Notes: generated by a model not told the origin, from the letters alone. Shown: positions 51,648 through 60,687, numbered from the stretch's first letter. The stretch: 64,000 nucleotides of DNA from Seonamhaeicola algicola (GCF_007997385.1 NZ_VOSC01000025.1:292-64291); one strand, 5' to 3'. Numbers and translations: made by a program.

Positions 51648-53255
51648 ATGAATTACATAGATTATATCATTATTGTAGTGTATCTACTAGGTTTTTTAGG
51701 AATTGGCTATTTTTTTAAAGAAAATAATAATTCTAAAGATTACTTTTTGGGAGGGCAATCAATGGGGTGGTTCCCATTAAGTTTGTCAACTATGGCTACC
51801 CAATTATCTGCCATAAGTTTTATATCTGCACCAGCATTTGTTGGCTTAAAAAATGGTGGCGGCTTGCAGTGGTTAACTTATGAATTTGGCGTGCCACTAG
51901 CTATGGCATTTTTATTAATAGCTATTATTCCATCATTATACAAATCGGGTATAGTAAGTGTTTATGAGTATTTAGAAAAACGTTTTGATGCCTCATCACG
52001 TTTATTAATAAGTTTTGTATTTCAAATCAGTCGTTCAGTAGCAACAGGTGTTATGGTGTACACTATGGCTTTAATTTTACAAGCTACCATTGGTATTGAG
52101 TTCTGGATTTCTATATTAATTATAGGTGCCATAACCATGATATATTCATTTCAAGGCGGTATGAAAGCTGTTATTTGGGGTGATGTTATTCAAATGCTAA
52201 TTCTGTTTTTTGGTATTATTATTTGTTTAATTTATGGTTTAATTGAATTGGGTGGTTTTGATAACTTTTTAACCCACGTTGATAAAGACAGGTTAACGGC
52301 CGTAGATTTTTCTAAATGGGGATTTAACAACGCCGATAAAAATGACGAATTTGGCTTTTGGCCTATGGTAATAGGTGGTTTTTTCTTGTATGCTTCCTAC
52401 TACGGAACAGATCAAACACAATCACAACGGTTATTGTCTGCCAAAGGCATGCCAACTATAAAAAAGTTGTTGTTAGCAAATGGCCTATTTCGTTTTCCTA
52501 TAACACTAACCTATTGTATTATGGGCTTGGTTTTAGGAACCTTATTGTTGCAAGATGCAAGTTTTCAAAGTATGATGGATAGCGTCTATCAATCAAATAT
52601 TACAAGTTTAGAAGGCAAAAAAGCCGATTTAATGGTGCCTGTTTTCATCATAAAATATTTACCAAATGGTATTATTGGTATTTTAATAGTAGCAATAATG
52701 TCTGCAGCAATGTCATCATTAAGTTCTACAGTAAACTCACTATCTGCTGTGTCTTTAGAAGATTTTGTTAAACGTTTCAAACCAAACATGACTGATAAGC
52801 AATATGTAATGAATTCTAGGTTATTATCGCTTTTTTGGGGTTTAGTGTGTTTGTTTTTTGCATTTTTTGCGGGTAGTATTGAAGGTACTGTAATAGAAGT
52901 TATAAACAAAATAAGTTCTGTGTTTTATGGGCCTATTTTAGCAGCATTTATTTTAGCAATTTTAACCAAAAAAACACATGCATTAGGCGCAAACATAGGT
53001 ATAATTGCGGGTGTTTTGTTTAATATGTATTTATGGCTTTATGTGCCACAAGTATTTTGGTTTTGGTGGAATACTATTGGGTGTTTAGTTACAATTATTG
53101 TGGCTTACACTATCAGTTTTATTATTAAGAAGGAAACTAAGCAAGGCTTAGAGGTTGTGTTTTATAAAGCAGGAAAGAAAGAAGTATTTATTTTACTAAC
53201 ATATTTTGTGGTTATAGCGTTGTTGGCTATATCATTATCAAAAATATTAAGTTAA
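51648..53255 (+). CDS. Sodium:solute symporter (SSS family)
   Basis: 535 residues with about 13-14 membrane segments. Family features: YFLGGQSMGWFPLSLSTMAT (about 33), LSAISFISAPAFVGLKNGG and the later MSAAMSSLSSTVNSLSAVS (about 345), which corresponds to the conserved sodium-site helix. SSS proteins bring sugars, amino acids or organic acids across the inner membrane with sodium. Placed between the hydrolase and glycerate kinase genes, it should import the intact glycoside. It starts 33 bases after the hydrolase stop. Confidence 0.93.
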   Translation: MNYIDYIIIVVYLLGFLGIGYFFKENNNSKDYFLGGQSMGWFPLSLSTMATQLSAISFISAPAFVGLKNGGGLQWLTYEFGVPLAMAFLLIAIIPSLYKSGIVSVYEYLEKRFDASSRLLISFVFQISRSVATGVMVYTMALILQATIGIEFWISILIIGAITMIYSFQGGMKAVIWGDVIQMLILFFGIIICLIYGLIELGGFDNFLTHVDKDRLTAVDFSKWGFNNADKNDEFGFWPMVIGGFFLYASYYGTDQTQSQRLLSAKGMPTIKKLLLANGLFRFPITLTYCIMGLVLGTLLLQDASFQSMMDSVYQSNITSLEGKKADLMVPVFIIKYLPNGIIGILIVAIMSAAMSSLSSTVNSLSAVSLEDFVKRFKPNMTDKQYVMNSRLLSLFWGLVCLFFAFFAGSIEGTVIEVINKISSVFYGPILAAFILAILTKKTHALGANIGIIAGVLFNMYLWLYVPQVFWFWWNTIGCLVTIIVAYTISFIIKKETKQGLEVVFYKAGKKEVFILLTYFVVIALLAISLSKILS

Positions 53256-53284
53256 AATAGTTATGTTGTTTAATAGGCAGAATG

Positions 53285-53311
53285 AAGCTGTTTAATAAAA
53301 GCAGCTTTTTT
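53285..53311 (+). terminator. Weak terminator-like hairpin before the glycerate kinase gene
   Basis: AAGCTG / CAGCTT, a 6-bp stem with an 11-base loop, followed by TTTTTT, 30 bases after the symporter stop. Read-through would be needed to express the kinase from the operon promoter. Confidence 0.45.
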
Positions 53312-53330
53312 CACAATGAATTATACATTA

Positions 53331-54479
53331 ATGAAAGTAGTAATTGCCCCCGATAAATTTAAAAATTCACTAACAGGTGAAGATTTTTGTAATGCCGTTG
53401 AAGCAGGTTTTTTAGCTAAAAACTCTGGCGTTGAAATTTTAAAGTTACCATTGGCCGATGGGGGAGATGGTACTATTGATGTTGTAAACTATTATTTAAA
53501 AGGAAGTAAAGTAAAATTAGTAGTTAATAATCCGTTTTTTGAAGCTGTTGAAGCCTCTTATTTATATGCCGAAAACACCAAAACAGCTTTTATTGAAATG
53601 GCTGAAGCTTCAGGGGTTAAATTACTAAAACCAAAACAGTTTGATTGTAAAAATGCGTCTACTTTTGGTACAGGCGAGTTAATAGAAGATGCCTTAAATA
53701 AAGGTGCTAAACATATAATTTTAGGCATTGGCGGAAGCGCCACTAACGATTGTGGAGTGGGTATGGCTACGGCATTAGGCTATAGGTTTTTTAATGATAA
53801 CAACCAAGAGGTTGAGCCTATTGGTGCTAATCTTTCAGAAATTAAAAAAATATGTGTGTTAAAAGCACATCCTAGATTGCAAACTGTTAAGTTTAGCGTA
53901 GCTTGCGATGTTACAAACCCGTTATACGGAAAAAACGGAGCCGCTTACGTATATGCTGCTCAAAAAGGCGCCACTAAGCAAGATATAAAAATGTTAGATA
54001 AAGGCTTACAAGATTTTGCAAAACACCTAGAGGCTACTTTTAAAATTAATGTGCAAAGTATAGAAGGTGCAGGTGCCGCAGGCGGTATGGGGATTGCCTC
54101 TAAATTGTTTTTAAAAGGAGAACTAATTCCGGGTATTGAGCTTATTAAAAATTTAGCAGATTTTAATACTAAAATAGCTAAAGCCGATTGGATTATTACA
54201 GGTGAAGGGAAATTAGACACGCAAACAATGTCTGGTAAAACCATTCAAGGCGTGTTAACTTCCGCGAAAGCGAAAAATATAAAAGTTGCTGCTTTTTGTG
54301 GTGCTGTAGATTTATCAAAAAACGATATAAATACTATGGGAATTACTTACGTAGATGCTGTTATTGCAAAAGCAAAATCACTTGAAGATGCTATGCAAAA
54401 CAGTTATAATTATGTAAGAGAAATTGCTGAAACCTTTGCATTATCACTATTTAGTAGTAAAACAACAAGGTTAAAATAG
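53331..54479 (+). CDS. Glycerate kinase
   Basis: 382 residues from ATG 53331 (MKVVIAPDKFKNSLTGEDFC); an ATG 15 bases upstream adds five residues and is less like the family. It phosphorylates glycerate with ATP; GlxK/GarK-type members mostly make 2-phosphoglycerate. Conserved parts: LPLADGGDGTIDV (about 45), LGIGGSATNDCGVGMATALG (about 130), GAGAAGGMGIAS and WIITGEGKLDTQTMSGKT (about 285). As the last gene of the block, it channels glycerate released by the hydrolase into glycolysis. It is convergent with DUF3098. Confidence 0.95.
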   Translation: MKVVIAPDKFKNSLTGEDFCNAVEAGFLAKNSGVEILKLPLADGGDGTIDVVNYYLKGSKVKLVVNNPFFEAVEASYLYAENTKTAFIEMAEASGVKLLKPKQFDCKNASTFGTGELIEDALNKGAKHIILGIGGSATNDCGVGMATALGYRFFNDNNQEVEPIGANLSEIKKICVLKAHPRLQTVKFSVACDVTNPLYGKNGAAYVYAAQKGATKQDIKMLDKGLQDFAKHLEATFKINVQSIEGAGAAGGMGIASKLFLKGELIPGIELIKNLADFNTKIAKADWIITGEGKLDTQTMSGKTIQGVLTSAKAKNIKVAAFCGAVDLSKNDINTMGITYVDAVIAKAKSLEDAMQNSYNYVREIAETFALSLFSSKTTRLK

Positions 54480-54526
54480 AAATGGGCTTGTTTAGGTGTA
54501 GTAAGTTTTTATTTGAGTAGCTAAAA

Positions 54527-54781
54527 TTACTTTTTATTTGGGTTTAAAAGAATAGCATAAATTTGAATGCCAAAGCCTGCTAAAACCAAAGCCGGTGCTA
54601 AACGTATACGTCTCCAAGAAAAAATTTCAGGATTAAAAACATTAGGGTCATCACTACCACCACCAGACATTAAAATAAAACCAATAGCTATAGTTGCTAA
54701 ACCTATAAACATAAATTTATAGTTTTTTTTGCCAAAAACAAACATAGCCTTAGTGTCTTCCTTTCGTTTTTTTTCTCCCAT
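54527..54781 (-). CDS. DUF3098 membrane protein
   Basis: 84 residues with two membrane helices (about 25-42 and 61-80). The sequence FVFGKKNYKFMFIGLATIAI, then GFILMSGGGSDDPNVFNPEI, is the DUF3098 signature. The family is restricted to Bacteroidota and normally lies between ftsX and uppP, suggesting a cell-envelope role. Here ftsX is 73 bases upstream as usual, but uppP is displaced by about 8 kb. Confidence 0.92.
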   Translation of the reverse strand: MGEKKRKEDTKAMFVFGKKNYKFMFIGLATIAIGFILMSGGGSDDPNVFNPEIFSWRRIRLAPALVLAGFGIQIYAILLNPNKK

Positions 54782-54854
54782 GGTTTTTAAATCAATTATT
54801 GCAAATTAAAGCATTTATTTGGTACAAAAGTGTTAATCTAGTTGTAATTTATAC

Positions 54855-55733
54855 TTAATAATACAACTCATCGGTTCTTAAATTTAAAAAACGTTGGGTT
54901 GCAAAATGTGTGCTTATCCAGGTAATAATAATGCCTAAAGCAAATATAAAAGCAAAAAGTAAAATAACTAAAATAGGTTTGGCAAGTAATTGCAATTCAG
55001 GAAACGTTTGGTTTAAATAATACAGTACAACTGCCATACCTATTAAAGCCAATGTTGCCCCAACAATACCCAAGCGTATACTTTTCCAAATAAAAGGTTT
55101 GCGTATAAAATGCTTAGTTGCCCCAACCATTTGCATAGTTTTAATAGTAAAACGTTTTGAGTATACAGATAAACGTAATGAGCTATTTATTAAAAGCACC
55201 GCAATTACTGTAAAAAGAGCGCTAATAATTAACACCCAAAAACTAATTTTTTTAACGTTATCATTCATTAAGTTAACCAAATCGTTGTCATAACTTACTT
55301 CATCAACAAACTTTTTATTTAAAGCCTCGGCAGAAACGGTTTCTAAATGTTCAGATGTTACATAATCTGCTTTTAAATGCACATCAATAGAGTTTTGTAA
55401 GGGGTTGTAGCCAACAAAGTCCATAAAATCTTCGCCAGTTTCAGCTTTCATAAATTCTGCAGCCTGTTCTTTGCTAACATACTCTGTAGATTTTACGTAA
55501 TCACTCATAGCCAAACTTTTTTCAAGCTGTTTAACTTCAATGTCTTTAGCATTTTCTTTTAAATAAATGGTAACAACCACTTGTTCTTTAAAATGGTCAG
55601 ATACTTTTTTGGCATTTAAAAGTACAATACCTAATAAGCCAAGTAAAAACAAAACCAACGCAATACTTAAAACTACTGAAAAGTATGAAGAAATTAACCG
55701 GCGTTTTTGTTGTTTTTCAAAGTATGAGCTCAT
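54855..55733 (-). CDS. ftsX: Cell division protein FtsX
   Basis: 292 residues with four membrane helices: about 17-37, 165-185, 218-240 and 255-280. An extracytoplasmic domain (about 40-160) separates the first two. FtsX with the ATPase FtsE couples cell division to peptidoglycan hydrolase activation. Recognised motifs include VVTIYLKENAKDIEVKQLE, FMDFVGYNPLQNSIDVHLK and TIKTMQMVGATKHFIRKPF. ftsE is not in this window. Confidence 0.92.
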   Translation of the reverse strand: MSSYFEKQQKRRLISSYFSVVLSIALVLFLLGLLGIVLLNAKKVSDHFKEQVVVTIYLKENAKDIEVKQLEKSLAMSDYVKSTEYVSKEQAAEFMKAETGEDFMDFVGYNPLQNSIDVHLKADYVTSEHLETVSAEALNKKFVDEVSYDNDLVNLMNDNVKKISFWVLIISALFTVIAVLLINSSLRLSVYSKRFTIKTMQMVGATKHFIRKPFIWKSIRLGIVGATLALIGMAVVLYYLNQTFPELQLLAKPILVILLFAFIFALGIIITWISTHFATQRFLNLRTDELYY

Positions 55734-55845
55734 AAAATCTATTTCATTAATGCAGTAAAAATATAAAAGAATTCTGTATTCCTTAACTAATACAACGTTT
55801 AACTTTTAATAGTGTTATAATAAGTTTAAATTTGCGCATTCAAAA

Positions 55846-55945
55846 TTCGTCATTACTGAAGCGAAGCGTGAGAATCTTTTAATTAATAAGCGTAAAAGTT
55901 ATTTAAAAAGATTGCCACAGTTGTGCCTCTATTGCAATGACAAAA
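55846..55945. repeat. Degenerate REP-type extragenic repeat upstream of leuS
   Basis: GTCATT (55849-55854) and AATGAC (55936-55941) are inverted ends enclosing ...GAAGCGAAGCGTGAGAATCTT and AAGATTGCCACAG segments that also pair. The layout matches the common flavobacterial intergenic element beginning CGTCATTGCGAG, in worn form. It contains the alternative leuS ATG at 55937. Confidence 0.6.
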
Positions 55946-55960
55946 GGTGTTTATAAAATA

Positions 55961-58900
55961 ATGAATTACAATTTCAACGAAATAGAAGCCAAGTGGCAAA
56001 AATATTGGGCAGATAATAAAACCTTTAAAGCCAAAAACCAAAGTGATAAACCCAAATATTATGTGTTAGATATGTTTCCGTACCCAAGTGGTGCTGGTTT
56101 ACATGTTGGGCATCCGTTGGGCTATATTGCATCTGATATTTATGCACGCTACAAACGCCATAAAGGGTTTAATGTGCTGCACCCTCAAGGGTATGATTCT
56201 TTTGGGTTGCCGGCAGAACAATATGCTATTCAAACAGGGCAGCATCCTGCAATTACAACCAAAGAAAACATTGCTACATACCGCCGCCAACTAGATCAAA
56301 TTGGTTTTTCGTTCGATTGGTCTCGTGAAGTAAGAACATCAGACCCTAAATATTATAAATGGACACAGTGGATTTTTATTCAACTATTTAACTCGTGGTT
56401 TAATTACAATACTAATAAAGCCGAAAACATTTCAGTATTAATAGATGTTTTTAATAACGAAGGAAATGCCAATGTAAACGCTGCTTGTGATGACGATGTT
56501 GAAATATTTTCAGCTAACAATTGGAAAAATTTTTCAAAAGCAAAACAACAACAAATATTATTACAATACCGTTTAACATATTTAGCTGAAACTGAAGTAA
56601 ACTGGTGTCCGGCTTTAGGAACCGTTTTAGCAAATGATGAAATTGTAAACGGCGTATCTGAACGTGGTGGGCATCCTGTAGTTAGAAAGAAAATGACACA
56701 ATGGAGTATGCGTATTTCTGCTTACGCAGAACGTTTGCTTCAAGGTTTAGATACCGTAGATTGGACCGATTCTTTAAAGGAAAGCCAACGTAACTGGATT
56801 GGTAAATCGGTTGGTGCTTCGGTAACTTTCAATGTGAATGATCATGAGGAGACTATTGAGGTTTTCACAACCCGTCCTGATACCATTTTTGGGGTAAGTT
56901 TCATGACTTTAGCTCCAGAACATGAATTGGTGTCTAAAATTACAACACCCGAACAAAAAGCTGCTGTTGACGCCTATGTTGAAGCCACAGCCAAACGTAG
57001 CGAACGCGATAGAATGGCCGATGTAAAAACCATTTCAGGGGTATTTACTGGCGCTTACGCCGAACATCCGTTTACCAAAAAACAAATTCCAATTTGGATT
57101 GGCGATTACGTACTTGCTAGCTACGGTACAGGTGCTGTTATGGCTGTGCCTTGTGGAGACCAACGTGATTATGATTTTGCAAAACATTTTGGAATAGAAA
57201 TACTAAATATTTTTGAAGGTGTTGATATTTCTGAACAAGCCTTTGCCGATAAAGACAAAACCATTATTGCTAATAGTGATTTTATTAATGGTATGAATTA
57301 TAAAAAGGCCACCAAACGTGTAATTTATGAATTAGAGCAAATTGGCCAAGGCGAAGGAAAAACCAATTACCGCTTGCGCGATGCCGTATTTAGCCGCCAA
57401 CGTTATTGGGGTGAACCATTCCCGGTTTATTATGATGAAAACGGGCTACCACAAATGATTGATGCCAAATATTTACCTATTGAGTTACCCGAAGTTGAAA
57501 AGTATTTACCAACCGAAACCGGCGAGCCACCATTAGGAAACGCCACAAAATGGGCTTGGGATACCGAGAAAAACGAAGTGGTAGAAAACGAAAAGATTGA
57601 TAACAAAACCGTATTTCCGTTAGAATTAAACACCATGCCAGGGTGGGCAGGAAGCTCGCAATATTTTAACCGCTACATGGACCCTAATAATGATGAAGCT
57701 ATCTTCTCAAAACAAGCCATTGATTATTGGCAACAAGTAGATTTATACATTGGTGGTAGTGAGCACGCCACAGGGCATTTGTTATACTCACGCTTTTGGC
57801 AAAAGTTTATGTTTGATAAAGGTTATGTAAACCATGACGAATTTGCTAAAAAACTGATTAACCAAGGTATGATTCTGGGAGAGAGTGCTTTTGTTCACAG
57901 GATTGGATTTAATTTTGGTAAAACTGTGGGGTCTAAAGTTGATTTTTCTAAGGATGACTTAAAAAATATTCAATATTTAAGAGATAAGTATTCAATTATT
58001 AAAAATGTTTATATAAGTAATGATGTGATTATTTATCTAAGAAAAACTTTTAATAAACCAGAAAGTGAAAGTGAAATCGAACACATGAATTTGAGAAAAA
58101 GTTTGATTTCATATTTTTTGAAACCTATAGAAGAAGAAATTTTAAAATTTAATTTAGAAGGGAAAGTCATGGTTAACACTATGATGATGAATTATTTTAA
58201 GACTCATGTTCCAGTAAAATATGTGAATACTAAAAATGAGTTAAATTGGGAAAAACTGAGACAGGAAGATAAGCAATATAAGAATGCAGAGTTTATAACA
58301 AATAAAGAAAACAAATATATCTGCAAGCGTGACGTCGAAAAAATGTCAAAATCAAAATACAACGTAGTCAATCCAGACCAAATTTGTGTAGATTACGGCG
58401 CCGATAGTTTACGTTTATACGAAATGTTTTTAGGCCCTTTAGAGCAATACAAACCTTGGAATACGGCTGGTATTACTGGTGTGCACGGATTCTTAAAAAA
58501 ACTATGGAAACTGTATTTTGATGACAACGGACTAAAAGTAACCAATACAGAACCAACCAAAGACAACTTAAAAACATTACATAAAACCATTAAAAAGGTT
58601 GAAGAAGATATTGAGAATTTCTCATTCAATACATCAGTATCAACCTTCATGATTGCGGTAAATGAGTTATTAGCTCAAAAATGTACAAGTAAAGCTATTT
58701 TACAACCGCTATTGGTGCTAATTTCACCCTATGCGCCACATGTAGCCGAACAGCTTTACGCTTGTGTTGAATTTGGTAAATACATTCAGCCAGATGAATT
58801 ACCAAATGATTATAAAGGTATTAGCGAAGTTGCATTTCCTAAGTTTGATGAAAGTTATTTAGTTGAAAGCAGTAAAAATTACCCAATTTCATTTAACGGT

Positions 58901-59056
58901 AAAATGCGTTTTACCATGGAGTTGCCATTAGATATGAGTAAAGAAGACATTGAAAAAGCAGTAATGGCACACGAAAAAACCCAAGAACAATTAGCCGGCA
59001 GAACACCTAAAAAAGTTATAGTAGTGCCCGGTAAAATTGTAAATATTGTAGGGTAA
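55961..59056 (+). CDS. leuS: Leucyl-tRNA synthetase with an insertion before KMSKS
   Basis: 1031 residues, longer than the roughly 920-950 usual in the group. It charges tRNA-Leu. The ATG at 55961 (MNYNFNEIEAKWQKYW) is preferred because the upstream ATG at 55937 is in an extragenic repeat. HIGH-type motif: MFPYPSGAGLHVGHPLG (about 38). The editing domain has TTRPDTIFGVSFM. The signature KMSKSKYNVVNPDQICVDYG is intact (about 795). Between LINQGMILGESAFVHRIG and VPVKYVN (about 57905-58205) the protein carries some 70 extra lysine- and phenylalanine-rich residues not expected at this place, with more TTG leucine codons than the flanks. The C-terminal anticodon and tail domains are complete. Confidence 0.95.
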   Translation: MNYNFNEIEAKWQKYWADNKTFKAKNQSDKPKYYVLDMFPYPSGAGLHVGHPLGYIASDIYARYKRHKGFNVLHPQGYDSFGLPAEQYAIQTGQHPAITTKENIATYRRQLDQIGFSFDWSREVRTSDPKYYKWTQWIFIQLFNSWFNYNTNKAENISVLIDVFNNEGNANVNAACDDDVEIFSANNWKNFSKAKQQQILLQYRLTYLAETEVNWCPALGTVLANDEIVNGVSERGGHPVVRKKMTQWSMRISAYAERLLQGLDTVDWTDSLKESQRNWIGKSVGASVTFNVNDHEETIEVFTTRPDTIFGVSFMTLAPEHELVSKITTPEQKAAVDAYVEATAKRSERDRMADVKTISGVFTGAYAEHPFTKKQIPIWIGDYVLASYGTGAVMAVPCGDQRDYDFAKHFGIEILNIFEGVDISEQAFADKDKTIIANSDFINGMNYKKATKRVIYELEQIGQGEGKTNYRLRDAVFSRQRYWGEPFPVYYDENGLPQMIDAKYLPIELPEVEKYLPTETGEPPLGNATKWAWDTEKNEVVENEKIDNKTVFPLELNTMPGWAGSSQYFNRYMDPNNDEAIFSKQAIDYWQQVDLYIGGSEHATGHLLYSRFWQKFMFDKGYVNHDEFAKKLINQGMILGESAFVHRIGFNFGKTVGSKVDFSKDDLKNIQYLRDKYSIIKNVYISNDVIIYLRKTFNKPESESEIEHMNLRKSLISYFLKPIEEEILKFNLEGKVMVNTMMMNYFKTHVPVKYVNTKNELNWEKLRQEDKQYKNAEFITNKENKYICKRDVEKMSKSKYNVVNPDQICVDYGADSLRLYEMFLGPLEQYKPWNTAGITGVHGFLKKLWKLYFDDNGLKVTNTEPTKDNLKTLHKTIKKVEEDIENFSFNTSVSTFMIAVNELLAQKCTSKAILQPLLVLISPYAPHVAEQLYACVEFGKYIQPDELPNDYKGISEVAFPKFDESYLVESSKNYPISFNGKMRFTMELPLDMSKEDIEKAVMAHEKTQEQLAGRTPKKVIVVPGKIVNIVG

Positions 59057-59060
59057 ACCC

Positions 59061-59339
59061 ATGGAAGGTTTCAACATAGATTATATAGAAATTATAGGTT
59101 TAACGGCCGCTGTTTTAACAACAACGGCTTTTTTACCTCAAGTTTACCAAACATGGAAAACTAAAGATGTATCGGCTTTATCACTTCCAATGCTACTCAT
59201 TTTTTTTATAGGTATTTTGTTTTGGCTGGTTTACGGTATTTTACAAAAGAGTTTGTCAATGATTTTTGCAAATTCTATTACCATATTATCTTCATTTTTG
59301 CTAGTTTACTTCAAAATTAAGTACAGCAAACGTTCGTAA
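59061..59339 (+). CDS. SemiSWEET-type small transporter
   Basis: 92 residues with three membrane helices, one SWEET/PQ-loop unit. FLPQVYQTWKTKDVSALSL (about 26) is the PQ motif region, with GILFWLVYGI and ANSITILSSFLLVYFK following. Two copies form a sugar facilitator. It begins four bases after leuS, so it may be read from the same transcript. Substrate unknown. Confidence 0.88.
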   Translation: MEGFNIDYIEIIGLTAAVLTTTAFLPQVYQTWKTKDVSALSLPMLLIFFIGILFWLVYGILQKSLSMIFANSITILSSFLLVYFKIKYSKRS

Positions 59340-59407
59340 AACTTCTAATAAATTAGGGGTTTCTAATTTTTTATACGTCTTAATTACATAATAGTTAAAA
59401 AAGGCAT

Positions 59408-59439
59408 GTTGTGAAGCACTATTTTAGTTAATTCACAAC
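59408..59439. promoter_or_regulatory. Inverted repeat upstream of ald
   Basis: GTTGTGAA / TTCACAAC, perfect 8 bp with a 16-base spacer, about 70 bases before the ald -7 box. It could be an operator for a dimeric regulator. Confidence 0.35.
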
Positions 59440-59482
59440 TATATGTTAATTTTCTTAATTATTTTTTAATAAAAACATGATT

Positions 59483-59517
59483 TTTGAATTTTTTTTCAAT
59501 CTAATGTTTTAAATTTG
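59483..59517 (+). promoter_or_regulatory. ald promoter (TTTG - 23 bp - TAAATTTG)
   Basis: TAAATTTG at 59510-59517 matches the -7 consensus; TTTG at 59483-59486 is slightly further upstream than usual. The leader is about 35 bases. Confidence 0.6.
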
Positions 59518-59557
59518 TAACCGTTTTTAACAAATAACTTAAAAATTATCACCGCTT

Positions 59558-60658
59558 ATGAAAATTGGTGTTCCTATTGAAATTAAAAATAATGAAAACC
59601 GTGTTGGTATGACGCCATCAGGAGTTTTTGAACTTACAAAAAGAAATCACACCGTTTACGTGCAAAAAAATGCTGGTTTTAACAGTGGGTTTTTAGATGA
59701 AGATTACGTTGAAGCTGGCGCAGTAATTCTTAATACTATTGAAGATGTTTACGCTACTGCCGAAATGATTGTAAAGGTTAAAGAACCTATTGAGCAAGAG
59801 TATACGTTAATTAAGCCACACCACACAGTGTTTACGTATTTTCATTTTGCATCAAGTGAGCCGTTAACAAAAGCTATGATTGATAGCAAAGCAGTTTGTA
59901 TTGCTTATGAAACTGTTGAAGATAAAGATGGAACGTTGCCACTACTAATTCCAATGTCTGAAGTAGCCGGAAGAATGTCTATTCAACAAGGGGCAAAATA
60001 TTTAGAAAAACCTATTATGGGACGCGGTATTTTACTTGGCGGAATTCCGGGAGTACCACCTGCAAAGGTGTTAATTTTAGGTGCTGGTGTAGTAGGTGTA
60101 CAAGCGGCACGTATGGCTTCTGGTTTAGGTGCCAACGTATTTATTTTAGATATAAATATGAAAGCCTTAAGGCATGTTAGTGAAACTATGCCTAATAACG
60201 TTATTAGCGAATTTTCTAGTGAATATAATATAAGAAAGCATATTAAAGACGCCGATTTAATTATTGGTGGTGTACTTATAAAAGGTGCCAAAGCACCAAA
60301 ACTTATAACAAGAGATATGCTTAAAGATATGCAGCCTGGTACTGTAATGGTTGATGTAGCTGTAGATCAAGGTGGCTGTTTTGAAACCACAAAACCAACT
60401 ACCCACCAAGACCCAACCTATATTATAGATGAGGTGGTGCATTACTCTGTGGCAAATATGCCAGGTGCTGTACCATACACATCTACAGTGGGCTTAACAA
60501 ATGTAACGTTACCGTACGTTATTAAACTGGCAGATATGGGCTGGAAAAAAGCAACCAAGAAAAATAAATCACTTGCCAAAGGACTTAACATAGTAAATGG
60601 TAAAATTGTTTATAAAGAAATTGCAGAAGCATTTGATTTAGCATTTGAAACTGCATAA
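59558..60658 (+). CDS. ald: Alanine dehydrogenase
   Basis: 366 residues, usual length. It interconverts alanine with pyruvate and ammonia using NAD. Motifs: MKIGVPIEIKNNENRVGMTP at the N-terminus (with substrate-binding arginine), FTYFHFASSEPLTKAMI, GRMSIQQGAKYLE, GGIPGVPPAKVLILGAGVVG (Rossmann loop, about 163-180), and DVAVDQGGCFETTKPTTHQ. Intact, single gene with promoter and terminator. Confidence 0.96.
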   Translation: MKIGVPIEIKNNENRVGMTPSGVFELTKRNHTVYVQKNAGFNSGFLDEDYVEAGAVILNTIEDVYATAEMIVKVKEPIEQEYTLIKPHHTVFTYFHFASSEPLTKAMIDSKAVCIAYETVEDKDGTLPLLIPMSEVAGRMSIQQGAKYLEKPIMGRGILLGGIPGVPPAKVLILGAGVVGVQAARMASGLGANVFILDINMKALRHVSETMPNNVISEFSSEYNIRKHIKDADLIIGGVLIKGAKAPKLITRDMLKDMQPGTVMVDVAVDQGGCFETTKPTTHQDPTYIIDEVVHYSVANMPGAVPYTSTVGLTNVTLPYVIKLADMGWKKATKKNKSLAKGLNIVNGKIVYKEIAEAFDLAFETA

Positions 60659-60687
60659 TTTAAGTTGATCAGGTTAATAGTAGAAAG

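Noticed and set aside
47507-53255. SusCD-type polysaccharide utilisation locus
   Set aside because: There is no SusD-like lipoprotein and no secreted glycoside hydrolase; the single hydrolase is cytoplasmic.
55937-55960. Upstream ATG for leuS
   Set aside because: It lies in an extragenic repeat and adds residues unlike LeuRS N-termini; ATG 55961 gives the standard start.
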